This document shows, piece by piece, positions 1 through 9,187 of a stretch of 64,000 nt of DNA. Source of the stretch: JASMHC01 sp964453855 (GTDB lineage Bacteria > Pseudomonadota > Alphaproteobacteria > Rhodobacterales > Rhodobacteraceae). The stretch spans positions 18,638-82,637 of the forward strand of contig CAYVRN010000002.1 of the NCBI GenBank assembly GCA_964453855.1. Direction: 5' to 3'. Position numbers and translations under genes: made by a program. The notes beneath the pieces are model-generated. The model saw only the letters and a program-made list of their open reading frames with translations. It was not told where the DNA came from and did no database searches. Numbering within the stretch: the stretch's first letter is position 1; each line of letters opens with the position of its first letter.

Positions 1-186
1 CAGGTCCGGTTTTTCGGGACGAGATGGTCGCAAGGGAGGGCTAGCCTGACCGATAGCCAGCGGCTCACCCGTTTTTCGGGCAGCAAACCATGTGGCCGCG
101 TGCTGGTGTGACAAGGCTGTTTTGGCGCGTCCGTCTGCGGTGGTTAAGACTTCGGTTGCTAATTTGGTCAGGGTCTTTTGCGTCAA
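1..186 (-). CDS. Ferritin-like DUF455 family protein (N-terminal part only)
   Basis: The first 62 codons of a gene that leaves the window at base 1. The translation begins MTQKTLTKLATEVL, then has TADGRAKTAL and later RKTGEPLAIGQASPPLRP. I recognise this pattern from the N-terminus of the ferritin-like DUF455 proteins of Rhodobacterales. The likely start is a TTG that overlaps the stop of bcp by three bases (TTGA), so the two genes are probably translated together. The iron-binding region of the family lies further downstream, outside the window, so metal binding cannot be checked. The family assignment is from memory of related sequences and is moderately sure. Confidence 0.6.
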   Translation of the reverse strand, partial: MTQKTLTKLATEVLTTADGRAKTALSHQHAATWFAARKTGEPLAIGQASPPLRPSRPEKPDL

Positions 187-644
187 AGTGCTTTCAGTGC
201 CTCCAGCACTTCGTCAACATGTCCGGCAACTTTAACTTTGCTCCAAACTTTCGCAATGTCGCCATTTGGATCAATCAACATTGTTGTTCGTTCGATCCCT
301 AAAAAGGTCTTTCCGTACATTTTCTTCTCTTTCCACACGCCGTATCGCTCGCAGACGTCGCTGTCGGCATCCGACAGCAGGGTTACAGTCAGGTTGTGCT
401 TGTCACGGAAATTGTCGTGTTTTTTGACCGAATCTTTCGAAATACCCAATACGGTACATGAGAGGTCGGCAAATTCCTGTTGCCTCGCCGAGAAATCAAG
501 CGCTTCTGTTGTGCATCCAGGCGTATTGTCTTTAGGATAAAAATAGACAATGACGGGCGCGCCTTTAAGGGCGGACAGGGATACATCGCCACCTCCGTCG
601 CGGGGTAGTGTGAAATCGGGGGCAGCTGAGCCTGGGGTGAGCAT
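183..644 (-). CDS. bcp: Thioredoxin-dependent peroxiredoxin, Bcp/PrxQ family
   Basis: A 153-residue cytoplasmic thiol peroxidase that reduces hydrogen peroxide and organic peroxides. The AhpC/TSA fold is recognisable: the N-terminal GSAAPDFTLP strand, the peroxidatic cysteine in NTPGCTTEA (about residue 44), and the later YGVWKEKKMYGK and RTTMLIDPNG segments. The resolving cysteine found five residues after the peroxidatic one in E. coli Bcp is absent (the sequence there is EALDF), so it may use the more distant cysteine in DLSCTV or work as a 1-Cys enzyme. Its stop overlaps the TTG start of the DUF455 gene, which suggests an oxidative-stress operon. Confidence 0.93.
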   Translation of the reverse strand: MLTPGSAAPDFTLPRDGGGDVSLSALKGAPVIVYFYPKDNTPGCTTEALDFSARQQEFADLSCTVLGISKDSVKKHDNFRDKHNLTVTLLSDADSDVCERYGVWKEKKMYGKTFLGIERTTMLIDPNGDIAKVWSKVKVAGHVDEVLEALKAL

Positions 645-701
645 GAATATGTCCTCTTATCTGAATTGCCATTGCCACCAGTGTAGGGCGAATACATCCA
701 A

Positions 702-3700
702 GTGAAAGAGCGGGTCAACAAACACAAGCGCAAAAGGGCCGCAAAACCTCCGGCGTTTCGTCGACTGGGGGTGATGGTTGCTTCAGCCACTTTGTTAATT
801 ATTTTGGTAATAGTGATCGCTGCGGAAGTATTTTTGCGCGGTCCTTTCGAAGCCCCTGTTTGGGTCAAGGACAGGATCACAGTATCGGTCGAAAGGGCGC
901 TGCCGGGGCGGTTAGTCCGGTTCGAAGGATTGCGTTGGAGTCTTGGAACCGATGGGCGTCCTGTTGTGTCTTTACGGAATGCTGTTGTGCTGGATTTGGA
1001 CCAATCACCGATAATTGAGCTATCAGAACTGGAAAGCACCTTATCCCTTGGAAGCTTGTTGTTGGGCGAAGTGCGCCCGAAATCTATCGGTCTGTCTGGT
1101 CTGTTTCTAGATTTAAAACGGGATGCCGATGGCGGTCTAGGGGTATCGCTGGCAGGGACCACGTCATCGTTAGATACGACGAAAGAAAGCACCTTGGCCT
1201 CGTATCTCAGAGCTTTTGAACAGCCGGCGTTATCGTCGTTGGAAACGCTGTCTGTCGAAGAGATTACGCTACAGTATGACGATCTGCGTGCACAACGAAG
1301 CTGGACAATTGATGGCGGTCGTTTCCGCATGGCGGTGAAGGAAGATGAAATCGATCTTTTCGGCGATCTGGCCTTGCTAGCCGGAGGCGCATCTGCTGCA
1401 ACGCTGGAAGCCAACGCGCGCGTCAGCCGGACAACTCCGGCGGTCCAGTTCGGGATCAGTTTTGATGAAATGCCAGCTGGGGATCTGGCAAGCCAGCAAG
1501 CTTCACTTGTTTGGCTTACATTGTTAGATGCGCAAATTAGCGGGTCGATACGTGGAGGATTTGACGACAACGGCAATCCATTACCCATCGCCGCGGCCTT
1601 AAAAATTGGCGAAGGCGTGCTCAGGCCCACAGATGCAACGCGCCCCATTCCATTCCGCTCAATGGAGAGTTATTTCAGCTATAGCCCGCGCTTGGAAGAT
1701 ATCCGGTTTGATCAAATATCGATCGATAGTGACTGGATTTCGGGAAGCGCAAGTGGACACGCATCGCTTGAATTGGGTTCCAACGGGCTCCCAAATGAAT
1801 TCAGCGTTGAAATTGATGCGCCTCAATTTTCTTCGACAGAAAGCGGACCTTGGCAGCGCAAGATTGTTTTTACGGATAATCGTTTGGCCTTTGATATGCA
1901 GGTGCAGCCGTTTCGTGTGCTGTTACGGGATGCCACGATAAGCAATCAAAATGCGAAGCTTTCGGCGTCGGGTTCTGTTTCGGCTGGGCCGGCTGGATGG
2001 GCAGTTTTGCTAGGGGCATATACATCCGACATGGATCACCAGCAATTAATGGGCTTGTGGCCAGTGGTAACTGCGGCAAAAACTCGGTCGTGGCTCGATA
2101 CTAATGTACGCGAGGCAAGTTATTCAGGAGCGAAACTCAGTCTTGAAGCAAAGCCATCGCAACAGGCGTCTTTGTCGGTCGAGGCGGATGTAAGCAACGC
2201 AGTTATCACTTATGCCCCGATGATGAGCCCTGCGCGCCAGGTGTCGGGTAAACTGTTTCTGGATAACACCAGCTTTGCGGCCGAAGTCGAAAGTGGCATA
2301 ATCTTTACTGAGGGCCCCCACGGGATCGATGTAAAGGGGACGCGCTTTGTTGTCCCGGATGTTTCGGATAAGGATGGTTGGGCAAACGTTGAACTCTATG
2401 GTCGCGGCTCTCTGTCGACGGTCCTACACCTGCTAGAGCAGATTCCGGTCTTAGAAGCAGATGAAACGGACTTGCGCACCATGGGGGAAGGCGAAGCTGA
2501 CATTGCGGGCACGCTTGCATTCCCAATCGCGCGAAAGCCCGAGGCGAGTGAATACGTATACGATGTAAAGGGAACTGTAACGGACGTTTCTAGTGACACG
2601 TTGGTTCCGGGGCAGGTGGTCACTGCGGATATCCTAGACGTTTCTGCTTCGAATGAAGGCATTGACGTACACGGAAGTGCGCAGATAGGCGGCGTTGATC
2701 TGGATGCAATATGGACATCGATTTCATCAGGTGATGGTGGCAACGCAAGCACATTGACCGGTGAAATTGAGCTTTCACAAGAATTTGTCTCTCAATTCGG
2801 TATCGGCCTGCCTGACGGAACCGTGACTGGACATGGTATCGGAATTCTCTTTGTTGATTTGCCCAAAGGTGAGGCGCCGCGGTTCGAGTTGATTTCCAAT
2901 CTGGACGGAGTGGGCTTTAATCTGGATTTTGTCGGGTGGCACAAGAAAGCAAACACTAAGGGCGATCTGCGGGCATCCGGGAGCTTGGGAAATCCGACGG
3001 CGATTGATTTGCTGGAAATCAAGGCATCGGGATTCGAGGCAAAGGGGCAGGTTTTGGTGAATGAGGACGGATCGCTTGATGCGGTTGAATTTTCGAACTT
3101 GCGGCTGGGAACTTGGTTAAACGCACCTGTGCGCATTCAGGGGAATGGTGCCGGACAACCTGCGGATATCTATATCAATGGCGGTGTTGTTGATGTGCAA
3201 TCTTTGACCGAAGCAACGGGCGGTATAGGTGGTTCGTCAGGTAAACAAGTTCAGGGACGCATTTTCACAGATATCGACCAGCTTTTTGTTTCGGACTTCC
3301 TAAGTATGTCAGATTTCTCGGGAGAGTTTGACTTGGGGCGGAACATGCAAGGGCAGTTCTCGGGGCGATTGAATGATACCGTAGATATCGGAGGCACCAT
3401 CTCCTCGGATGCAGATGGAAGACGGCTTATTTCTGCGACTGCTGATGATGCCGGTGCCGTTTTGTCGGCGCTGGGTTTGCTGGATAAGGCCTCTAAGGGG
3501 TCTATCTACACTGAGCTCACAGAGAAATCACAAGGGTACGGCGGGCGCTTTGTGGCTCGCGATGTGCGTTTGTTGGACATGCCCCTTTTGGCTGACTTGC
3601 TGAACGCTGTCAGCATTGTCGGTCTGTTTGATCAGCTGACTTTCGATGGAATAGGCTTTTCGGAAGTTGAAGGTGAATTTTACTTTACCGAGTCCGAATT

Positions 3701-3989
3701 TATCCTTTCTCGGGCAAGTGCAACGGGTCCGTCTATGGGCTTGTCGCTGGACGGAACATATGATTTCGAAAACGACCAACTGGAGCTTCAGGGAGTTTTG
3801 ACGCCGATCTATCTGGTAAATGGCATCGGAGAGATATTTACCCGAAGGGGTGAAGGCGTGATTGGGTTTAACTTCACGGTGACCGGTAGCTCAGAAAATC
3901 CCAAGATATCCGTTAACCCTTTGTCGGCGTTGACCCCGTCGATCTTCCGTGAATTGTTCCGAAAACCCTCGCCTAAGGTTCCCGAATGA
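702..3989 (+). CDS. AsmA/YhdP-like large envelope protein
   Basis: A 1095-residue protein with a GTG start and a basic N-terminus (KHKRKRAAK). One transmembrane helix lies at about residues 25-47 (LLIILVIVIAAEV), followed by a very long periplasmic part rich in short beta-strand repeats. The C-terminal section, with GEGVIGFNFTVTGSSENPKISVNP, is typical of the AsmA-like C-terminal domain of YhdP/DUF3971 proteins. Such proteins are thought to form bridges that move phospholipids between the inner and outer membranes. The stop overlaps the start of queA by four bases (ATGA), so the genes are coupled. It faces bcp across a 57-base gap. The family is fairly sure; the lipid transport role is from known homologues. 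Confidence 0.82.
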   Translation: MKERVNKHKRKRAAKPPAFRRLGVMVASATLLIILVIVIAAEVFLRGPFEAPVWVKDRITVSVERALPGRLVRFEGLRWSLGTDGRPVVSLRNAVVLDLDQSPIIELSELESTLSLGSLLLGEVRPKSIGLSGLFLDLKRDADGGLGVSLAGTTSSLDTTKESTLASYLRAFEQPALSSLETLSVEEITLQYDDLRAQRSWTIDGGRFRMAVKEDEIDLFGDLALLAGGASAATLEANARVSRTTPAVQFGISFDEMPAGDLASQQASLVWLTLLDAQISGSIRGGFDDNGNPLPIAAALKIGEGVLRPTDATRPIPFRSMESYFSYSPRLEDIRFDQISIDSDWISGSASGHASLELGSNGLPNEFSVEIDAPQFSSTESGPWQRKIVFTDNRLAFDMQVQPFRVLLRDATISNQNAKLSASGSVSAGPAGWAVLLGAYTSDMDHQQLMGLWPVVTAAKTRSWLDTNVREASYSGAKLSLEAKPSQQASLSVEADVSNAVITYAPMMSPARQVSGKLFLDNTSFAAEVESGIIFTEGPHGIDVKGTRFVVPDVSDKDGWANVELYGRGSLSTVLHLLEQIPVLEADETDLRTMGEGEADIAGTLAFPIARKPEASEYVYDVKGTVTDVSSDTLVPGQVVTADILDVSASNEGIDVHGSAQIGGVDLDAIWTSISSGDGGNASTLTGEIELSQEFVSQFGIGLPDGTVTGHGIGILFVDLPKGEAPRFELISNLDGVGFNLDFVGWHKKANTKGDLRASGSLGNPTAIDLLEIKASGFEAKGQVLVNEDGSLDAVEFSNLRLGTWLNAPVRIQGNGAGQPADIYINGGVVDVQSLTEATGGIGGSSGKQVQGRIFTDIDQLFVSDFLSMSDFSGEFDLGRNMQGQFSGRLNDTVDIGGTISSDADGRRLISATADDAGAVLSALGLLDKASKGSIYTELTEKSQGYGGRFVARDVRLLDMPLLADLLNAVSIVGLFDQLTFDGIGFSEVEGEFYFTESEFILSRASATGPSMGLSLDGTYDFENDQLELQGVLTPIYLVNGIGEIFTRRGEGVIGFNFTVTGSSENPKISVNPLSALTPSIFRELFRKPSPKVPE

Positions 3990-5044
3990 AACTGTCCGAT
4001 TTTGATTTTGACTTGCCAGACAGGCTGATCGCAACCCGTCCAGCCAAGCCACGCAGTTCTGCCAGACTGCTTGTGGCCAAAGATGACGAAATTACGGATG
4101 CGATTGTTGGTGATCTTGTTGACTGGCTGCGTCCGGGTGATCGTCTTGTTTTGAATAACACCAAGGTGATTCCGGCGCGTTTGTACGGACAACGGAACAG
4201 GCAAGGCGCTGACGGGGCGACTTCGGCAAAGATCGAAGTCACCTTGCTGGAGCCACGTGCGGATGGCGGGTGGATGGCAATGCTAAAACCCCTCAAGAAA
4301 ATCCGGGAAGGCGAAGAGATCGTCTTTTCCGAGAAACTGACGGCGACTTTGCGCGAAAAGCGCGAGGGGCAGGGGCTATTGTTCTTCAATTGCGCGGGGG
4401 CTGATTTTGATGCTGCGTTGGCTGATGTCGGCAATATGCCGTTACCGCCTTATATTGCGGCGAAACGGGCGGCCGATGCGCAGGATCACCGGGATTATCA
4501 AACCGTTTGGGCCAAGAACTCGGGGGCGGTCGCGGCTCCGACAGCCAGCCTGCATTTTGATGAAGAACTGTTAGAGAACCTGCGGCAGCGTGGTGTCGAA
4601 TTCACTCAGGTAACCCTGCACGTTGGGGCAGGGACGTTCCTTCCGGTCAAAGTAGAGAACGTGACCGAGCACAAAATGCATGCCGAATGGGGACAGGTGA
4701 CCGAAACTGCGGCGTCTGAGATCGCAGCCACCAAAGCGGCGGGCGGGCGCATCATTCCTGTGGGTACAACGTCTCTCAGACTGATCGAAACAGCGGCCCG
4801 TGACGGCGGAGGGCATATAGCGCCATGGACAGGCAAGACGGATATATTCATTTATCCCGGCTTCAAGTTTAATATAGCTGATGGCTTGATGACAAATTTT
4901 CATCTACCTCAGTCGACTCTGATGATGCTTGTTTCGGCTTTGTTGGGGCATGACCGGATCAAGCAGGTCTATCAACATGCTGTTGCGAATAACTACCGGT
5001 TCTTTAGCTATGGGGATGCGTCGCTGTTGCTTCCAAAAAAGTGA
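3986..5044 (+). CDS. queA: S-adenosylmethionine:tRNA ribosyltransferase-isomerase QueA
   Basis: A 352-residue cytoplasmic enzyme of queuosine synthesis. It transfers the ribosyl part of SAM to preQ1 in tRNA and forms epoxyqueuosine. Length and sequence match the family along the whole protein: the N-terminal SDFDFDLPDRLIATRP, the NNTKVIPARLYG segment, PLPPYI near residue 155, HVGAGTFLPVKVE and the C-terminal TNFHLPQSTLMMLVSALLG. The ATG overlaps the stop of the AsmA-like gene by four bases. Nothing is unusual in the sequence. Confidence 0.97.
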   Translation: MKLSDFDFDLPDRLIATRPAKPRSSARLLVAKDDEITDAIVGDLVDWLRPGDRLVLNNTKVIPARLYGQRNRQGADGATSAKIEVTLLEPRADGGWMAMLKPLKKIREGEEIVFSEKLTATLREKREGQGLLFFNCAGADFDAALADVGNMPLPPYIAAKRAADAQDHRDYQTVWAKNSGAVAAPTASLHFDEELLENLRQRGVEFTQVTLHVGAGTFLPVKVENVTEHKMHAEWGQVTETAASEIAATKAAGGRIIPVGTTSLRLIETAARDGGGHIAPWTGKTDIFIYPGFKFNIADGLMTNFHLPQSTLMMLVSALLGHDRIKQVYQHAVANNYRFFSYGDASLLLPKK

Positions 5045-5138
5045 CATGCAACCGTAGACGCATCAGGAAGTGTCGGTTCATGACCTGCGTTTCGGCGATA
5101 TTGGATGTAGTTGACATCAAAGACCACTGGAGAAAGTA

Positions 5139-6410
5139 ATGATTTCAGTAATTTCCTCGTCATGGGCTTTGATGCTCGGAATGATGCTTTTGATGGTCGG
5201 CAACGGCTTGCAGGGAACGCTTTTGGGTGTCCGTGGCGACATAGAGGGATTTACGACCTTCCAGATGTCATTGGTTATGTCCGCGTATTTCGTTGGCTTT
5301 CTTGGAGGGTCCCGCATGGCACCCGAGATGATCCGCCGCGTTGGACATGTGCGGGTCTTCGCGGCGCTTGCGTCATTTATCTCGGCCGTGCTGATATTGT
5401 ATCCAGCTCTTCCGAATACATTCACTTGGTTTTTGGGGCGAGCAATTATCGGGTTTTGCTTTTCGGGCGTGTATGTGACGGCCGAAAGTTGGCTAAACAA
5501 TGCAGCCACAAATGAGAACCGTGGTAAATCGCTTTCGCTTTATATGATAGTTCAGATGATCGGTATCGTTGGGGCACAAGGTATTCTTGTTCTAGCCGAT
5601 CCCTCTGGCTACGAACTTTTTGTCATTGCCTCTGTAGCAGTTTCAATATCATTTGCCCCAATTCTTTTATCGATCAGTCCAACACCGGCCTTCGACACGA
5701 CCAAACCAATGAGTTTGAAGGAACTCTACAGGATTTCACCGCTCGGCGTGATCGGCATGTTCTTGCTGGGGGGAGTGTTTTCAGCGCAATTCGGAATGGC
5801 TGCGGTTTACGGTTCTGAGGCGGGGCTGACGATTGGTCAGATATCCCTTTTTGTATCGGCATTCTATGTGGGTGCGCTTATTGTACAATATCCGCTGGGG
5901 TGGTTATCAGACCGCATGGATCGCCGTGTGTTGATTATGCTAGCCTCGGCTGTCGGCTCGGCTGGGGCGCTATTGGCCATTATCGTGGGCAGTTACTTTG
6001 AATTTCTACTGGTTTCAGCGTTTTTGATCGGTGGCATGTCAAATCCATTATATTCACTTCTCATCGCCTACACGAATGACTTTCTTGATTACGACGACAT
6101 GGCGGCAGCTTCTGGCGGGATGGTATTTATCAACGGCTTAGGGGCAATCTCGGGCCCAGTTCTAGCTGGTTGGATTATGGGGGTGTTCGGACCTCCGGGG
6201 TACTTCCTATTCATTGGAATACTAATGCTGTCTCTGACTGGATACGCGGCCTATCGGATGACGCAGAGATCTGCTCCGTCTGTCGATGACACCGGATCAT
6301 ATGCCCCAGTCTACCCGGGTGCATCGCCTTTGGCGGTCGAATTTGCGCAAGAATACGCGATCGAAGAGGCTATGGCCGAGGAAGAAGAAGAGCGCGCTGC
6401 ACAAATGTGA
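5139..6410 (+). CDS. MFS transporter (YcaD-like)
   Basis: A 423-residue inner-membrane protein with about twelve hydrophobic helices, the usual number for the major facilitator superfamily. A GGAGAA ribosome site lies before the ATG. Loop 2-3 carries a degenerate MFS signature (GFLGGSRMAPEMIRRVGHVRVF), and the loop between helices 8 and 9 has the second one (GWLSDRMDRRVLI). The acidic cytoplasmic tail ends EEAMAEEEEERAAQM. I recall this subtype as YcaD-like MFS proteins of alphaproteobacteria; the substrate cannot be read from the sequence. It stands alone, 94 bases after queA. Confidence 0.85.
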   Translation: MISVISSSWALMLGMMLLMVGNGLQGTLLGVRGDIEGFTTFQMSLVMSAYFVGFLGGSRMAPEMIRRVGHVRVFAALASFISAVLILYPALPNTFTWFLGRAIIGFCFSGVYVTAESWLNNAATNENRGKSLSLYMIVQMIGIVGAQGILVLADPSGYELFVIASVAVSISFAPILLSISPTPAFDTTKPMSLKELYRISPLGVIGMFLLGGVFSAQFGMAAVYGSEAGLTIGQISLFVSAFYVGALIVQYPLGWLSDRMDRRVLIMLASAVGSAGALLAIIVGSYFEFLLVSAFLIGGMSNPLYSLLIAYTNDFLDYDDMAAASGGMVFINGLGAISGPVLAGWIMGVFGPPGYFLFIGILMLSLTGYAAYRMTQRSAPSVDDTGSYAPVYPGASPLAVEFAQEYAIEEAMAEEEEERAAQM

Positions 6411-6503
6411 ACAAAAATTGAATTTGTTGCATTTCTTGACTTTTCAAATTGAAACAAGCGTGTAACGCTTACCTTGAGGCAGGAAATATTGCTGATTTGA
6501 GGA

Positions 6504-7094
6504 GTGGCAGCAGTGGTACGCCCAGAGGAAGTGCTAGGTTTCTGGTTGGACGAGCTAAAGCCGTCTGACTGGTATGTAAGCTCGGAAGAGCTTGACGCGG
6601 AAATCCGCAACAGATTTCAATCGACATGGGAAACTGCGCTTGATGGAAAGCTTGGCCTTTGGCTTACTTATCCCAGTGGTGCGTTGGCCTATATCCTTCT
6701 GACCGATCAGTTCCCGAGGAACATGTTCCGGGGTGAAGGTAAATCCTTTGCTACGGATAGACATGCCCTGGCGGTCGCAAAGTGCGCGATAGATAAGAAG
6801 TGGGATATGAAGATTGATGAACCGGCAAGGCAGTTCTTTTATCTGCCTTTGATGCATTCGGAAAACCTTTGCGATCAGGAGCGTTGCGTTCGCATGATGC
6901 TTGAACGTATGCCGGAATCTGGGGCGTCAAACTTGCTGCACGCAAAAGCGCACCGAGAGGTCATCCGCCAGTTCGGACGCTTTCCGTATCGGAACGAGGC
7001 ACTGTCGCGTTCAAATAGTACAAACGAAACTGCATACATTGCGGCGGGCGGATACGGCCAAACAGTCAGAGAGCTGCAGGCGGTCGCAGTCTAG
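6504..7094 (+). CDS. DUF924 family protein
   Basis: A 196-residue soluble protein with a GTG start. It shows the family marks: VLGFWLDELKPSDWY at the N-terminus, then LAYILLTDQFPRNMFRG near residue 70, FFYLPLMHSENLCDQE near 112 and AHREVIRQFGRFPYRNEALSR near 155. DUF924 proteins are all-helical with a TPR-like fold and have no established role. The gene is monocistronic and ends in a clear intrinsic terminator. Confidence 0.9.
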   Translation: MAAVVRPEEVLGFWLDELKPSDWYVSSEELDAEIRNRFQSTWETALDGKLGLWLTYPSGALAYILLTDQFPRNMFRGEGKSFATDRHALAVAKCAIDKKWDMKIDEPARQFFYLPLMHSENLCDQERCVRMMLERMPESGASNLLHAKAHREVIRQFGRFPYRNEALSRSNSTNETAYIAAGGYGQTVRELQAVAV

Positions 7095-7116
7095 GCATAA
7101 CCTAAATCGCTGATTG

Positions 7117-7144
7117 AACCCCGCTAAGGCGGGGTTATTCTTTT
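7117..7144 (+). terminator. Intrinsic terminator after the DUF924 gene
   Basis: Perfect 8-bp stem AACCCCGC / GCGGGGTT with a TAAG loop, followed by ATTCTTTT. It lies 22 bases after the DUF924 stop and insulates lpd. Confidence 0.9.
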
Positions 7145-7228
7145 GGTATAGCGGCTATGCACCCAGAGAATTGCTCGGATTCGAAAAATAGTTTAACGTC
7201 AAACTAATTTGGAATCGGAGGGAGCCAC

Positions 7229-8623
7229 ATGGCTGCAAAATCTTTTGACATGATCGTAATCGGCGCCGGCCCCGGCGGCTACGTGGCCGCAATTCGTGGC
7301 GCACAACTTGGCTTAAATGTCGCTATCATCGAACGCGAACATATGGGCGGTATCTGCCTGAACTGGGGTTGTATTCCAACTAAGGCCCTTTTGCGTTCAT
7401 CGGAAGTGTTTCACCTGATGGAACGTGCAAAGGACTTTGGTCTTAAGGCAGAAAACATTGGATACGATCTGGATGCGGTTGTGGCCCGTTCACGCGGCGT
7501 ATCAAAGCAGCTTAATCAGGGCATCGGCCATCTGATGAAGAAAAACAAAGTCACCACCTTCATGGGCGAGGCAACCATTCCAGCTAAAGGTAAAGTCTCG
7601 GTTAAAACCGACAAAGGCATTGAAGAGCTGACTGCTAAGAATATTGTTCTGGCTACAGGTGCCCGTGCCCGTGAACTTCCAGGTCTGGAAGCTGATGGCG
7701 ATCTGGTGTGGACCTATAAGCACGCGCTAACGCCCAAGCGGATGCCAAAGAAATTGCTGGTCATCGGTTCCGGTGCGATCGGCATTGAATTCGCCAGCTT
7801 CTACAACACCCTTGGTGCAGACACGACCGTGGTCGAGGTGATGGACCGCGTTCTTCCGGTTGAAGACGCCGAAATCAGCGCGTTCGCCAAAAAGCAGTTT
7901 GTCAAGCAGGGCATGAAGATCATGGAAAAAACCATGGTCAAAAAGCTGGATCGTGGAAACGGCAAGGTGACCGCTCACATTGAAGCGAACGGCAAAGTTA
8001 CAACTGAAGACTTCGATACAGTCATCTCGGCAGTTGGCATCGTTGGAAATGTCGAAAACCTGGGACTGGAAGCGTTGGGCGTGAAGATCGACCGCACGCA
8101 CGTTGTTGTCGATGAATACTGCCGCACTGGCGTTGAAGGTCTTTATGCAATTGGTGACATTGCGGGCGCACCTTGGTTGGCGCACAAAGCTAGCCACGAA
8201 GGCGTTATGGTGGCCGAACATATCAAAGGCATGAAGGTTCACTCTGTTCGCCCGGAAAGCATCGCGGGTTGCACCTATTGCCATCCGCAGGTGGCGAGCG
8301 TCGGTTATACCGAAGCGAAAGCCAAAGAGCTGGGATATGACGTCAAAGTGGGCCGCTTCCCGTTTATCGGCAATGGCAAAGCGATTGCATTGGGGGAACC
8401 TGAAGGCATGGTAAAAACTGTGTTCGACGCCAAAACTGGCGAGCTTTTGGGTGCCCACATGGTTGGTGCAGAAGTGACCGAGATGATCCAAGGCTATGTG
8501 GTTGGTCGCAAGCTTGAAACCACCGAGGAAGATCTGATGGAAACGGTCTTCCCGCACCCGACGTTGTCTGAGATGATGCATGAAAGCGTGCTAGACGCCT
8601 ACGGACGTGCGATCCACATCTAA
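7229..8623 (+). CDS. lpdA: Dihydrolipoyl dehydrogenase
   Basis: A 464-residue flavoprotein that reoxidises dihydrolipoamide in the 2-oxoacid dehydrogenase complexes or the glycine cleavage system. The FAD-binding GAGPGG is at residues 12-17 and the redox-active pair in CLNWGC at Cys43 and Cys48. The NAD-binding GSGAIGIEFASF lies near residue 176, the second FAD motif in GLYAIGDIAG near 305, and the catalytic HPTLSEMMHE near 443. A strong GGAGGGAG ribosome site precedes the ATG. No E1 or E2 genes are next to it; in roseobacters a second lpd often sits with odhAB elsewhere. It ends in its own terminator. Confidence 0.96.
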   Translation: MAAKSFDMIVIGAGPGGYVAAIRGAQLGLNVAIIEREHMGGICLNWGCIPTKALLRSSEVFHLMERAKDFGLKAENIGYDLDAVVARSRGVSKQLNQGIGHLMKKNKVTTFMGEATIPAKGKVSVKTDKGIEELTAKNIVLATGARARELPGLEADGDLVWTYKHALTPKRMPKKLLVIGSGAIGIEFASFYNTLGADTTVVEVMDRVLPVEDAEISAFAKKQFVKQGMKIMEKTMVKKLDRGNGKVTAHIEANGKVTTEDFDTVISAVGIVGNVENLGLEALGVKIDRTHVVVDEYCRTGVEGLYAIGDIAGAPWLAHKASHEGVMVAEHIKGMKVHSVRPESIAGCTYCHPQVASVGYTEAKAKELGYDVKVGRFPFIGNGKAIALGEPEGMVKTVFDAKTGELLGAHMVGAEVTEMIQGYVVGRKLETTEEDLMETVFPHPTLSEMMHESVLDAYGRAIHI

Positions 8624-8645
8624 GGATTTCCTTTTACAATTAAAG

Positions 8646-8680
8646 AAGCCCCCTGCCATTTTGGCGCGGGGGCTTTTTGC
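8646..8680 (+). terminator. Intrinsic terminator after lpdA
   Basis: Stem AAGCCCCC / GGGGGCTT with an inner GCC-ATTTT-GGC helix, then a T run. It is 23 bases after the lpdA stop. Confidence 0.88.
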
Positions 8681-8727
8681 TTCCTTCAGGGGAGGGAGTC
8701 GGGAGAGAAAAGAAGCAAAATCCTTGA

Positions 8728-9084
8728 TTATCTGTCGACCGGTCCGCCGGCCTGAACCCAGTGACCGAAGCCGCCAATGTTAATGGTGGTTTCGTATCCA
8801 AGCTGGTTCAAAATATTCACGGCCATACCCGAACGCCCGCCAGATGCGCAGTAAACCGCTATCGGTTTATTCTGATAGAGACCGTTGTGGAACTCGGGAT
8901 GGTTCGGGTCCGCTTTGTATGAAAGCTGCATCAAGGGAATGTGTTCTGCACCTTTTGCCTTGCCCGTCATAGAGACTTCGGAGTGGTCGCGTACATCGAC
9001 CAAAGTCATCTCGCCTTCTGCAACTTGTTCAATCACGTCCTGATAAGTGAGTGTGCGGGTATCTTTTTGCGCCATCGCTGTCAT
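8728..9084 (-). CDS. Rhodanese-like domain protein
   Basis: A 118-residue single-domain rhodanese, likely cytoplasmic since no signal peptide is seen. The domain begins TYQDVIEQ, has VDVRDHSE near residue 35, and ends with the active-site loop YCASGGRSGMA (cysteine near residue 86), followed by LGYETTINIGGFGHW. The six-residue loop C-ASGGR-S fits sulfurtransferases. AGGAC lies just before the chosen ATG. A second rhodanese gene on the same strand lies about 100 bases upstream and they may be co-transcribed; they are clearly diverged, not a recent duplication. Confidence 0.88.
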   Translation of the reverse strand: MTAMAQKDTRTLTYQDVIEQVAEGEMTLVDVRDHSEVSMTGKAKGAEHIPLMQLSYKADPNHPEFHNGLYQNKPIAVYCASGGRSGMAVNILNQLGYETTINIGGFGHWVQAGGPVDR

Positions 9085-9187
9085 AGTCCTGTCCTTTCCG
9101 GCTATCGCTTGTTTGATCAGATGGAGATCAAAACCGGGAGTTCAAGACCCTGATAGCAGAAAAATTCTGAAAATGGAATATGAATTT

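Noticed and set aside
389..1648. A 419-codon reverse frame across bcp upstream and the AsmA-like gene.
   Set aside because: It is opposite two well-supported genes and its translation is low-complexity, serine/arginine-rich.
7727..8581. A 284-codon reverse frame opposite lpdA.
   Set aside because: lpdA is certain and the reverse translation shows the His/Phe/Asn-rich pattern of an antisense shadow.
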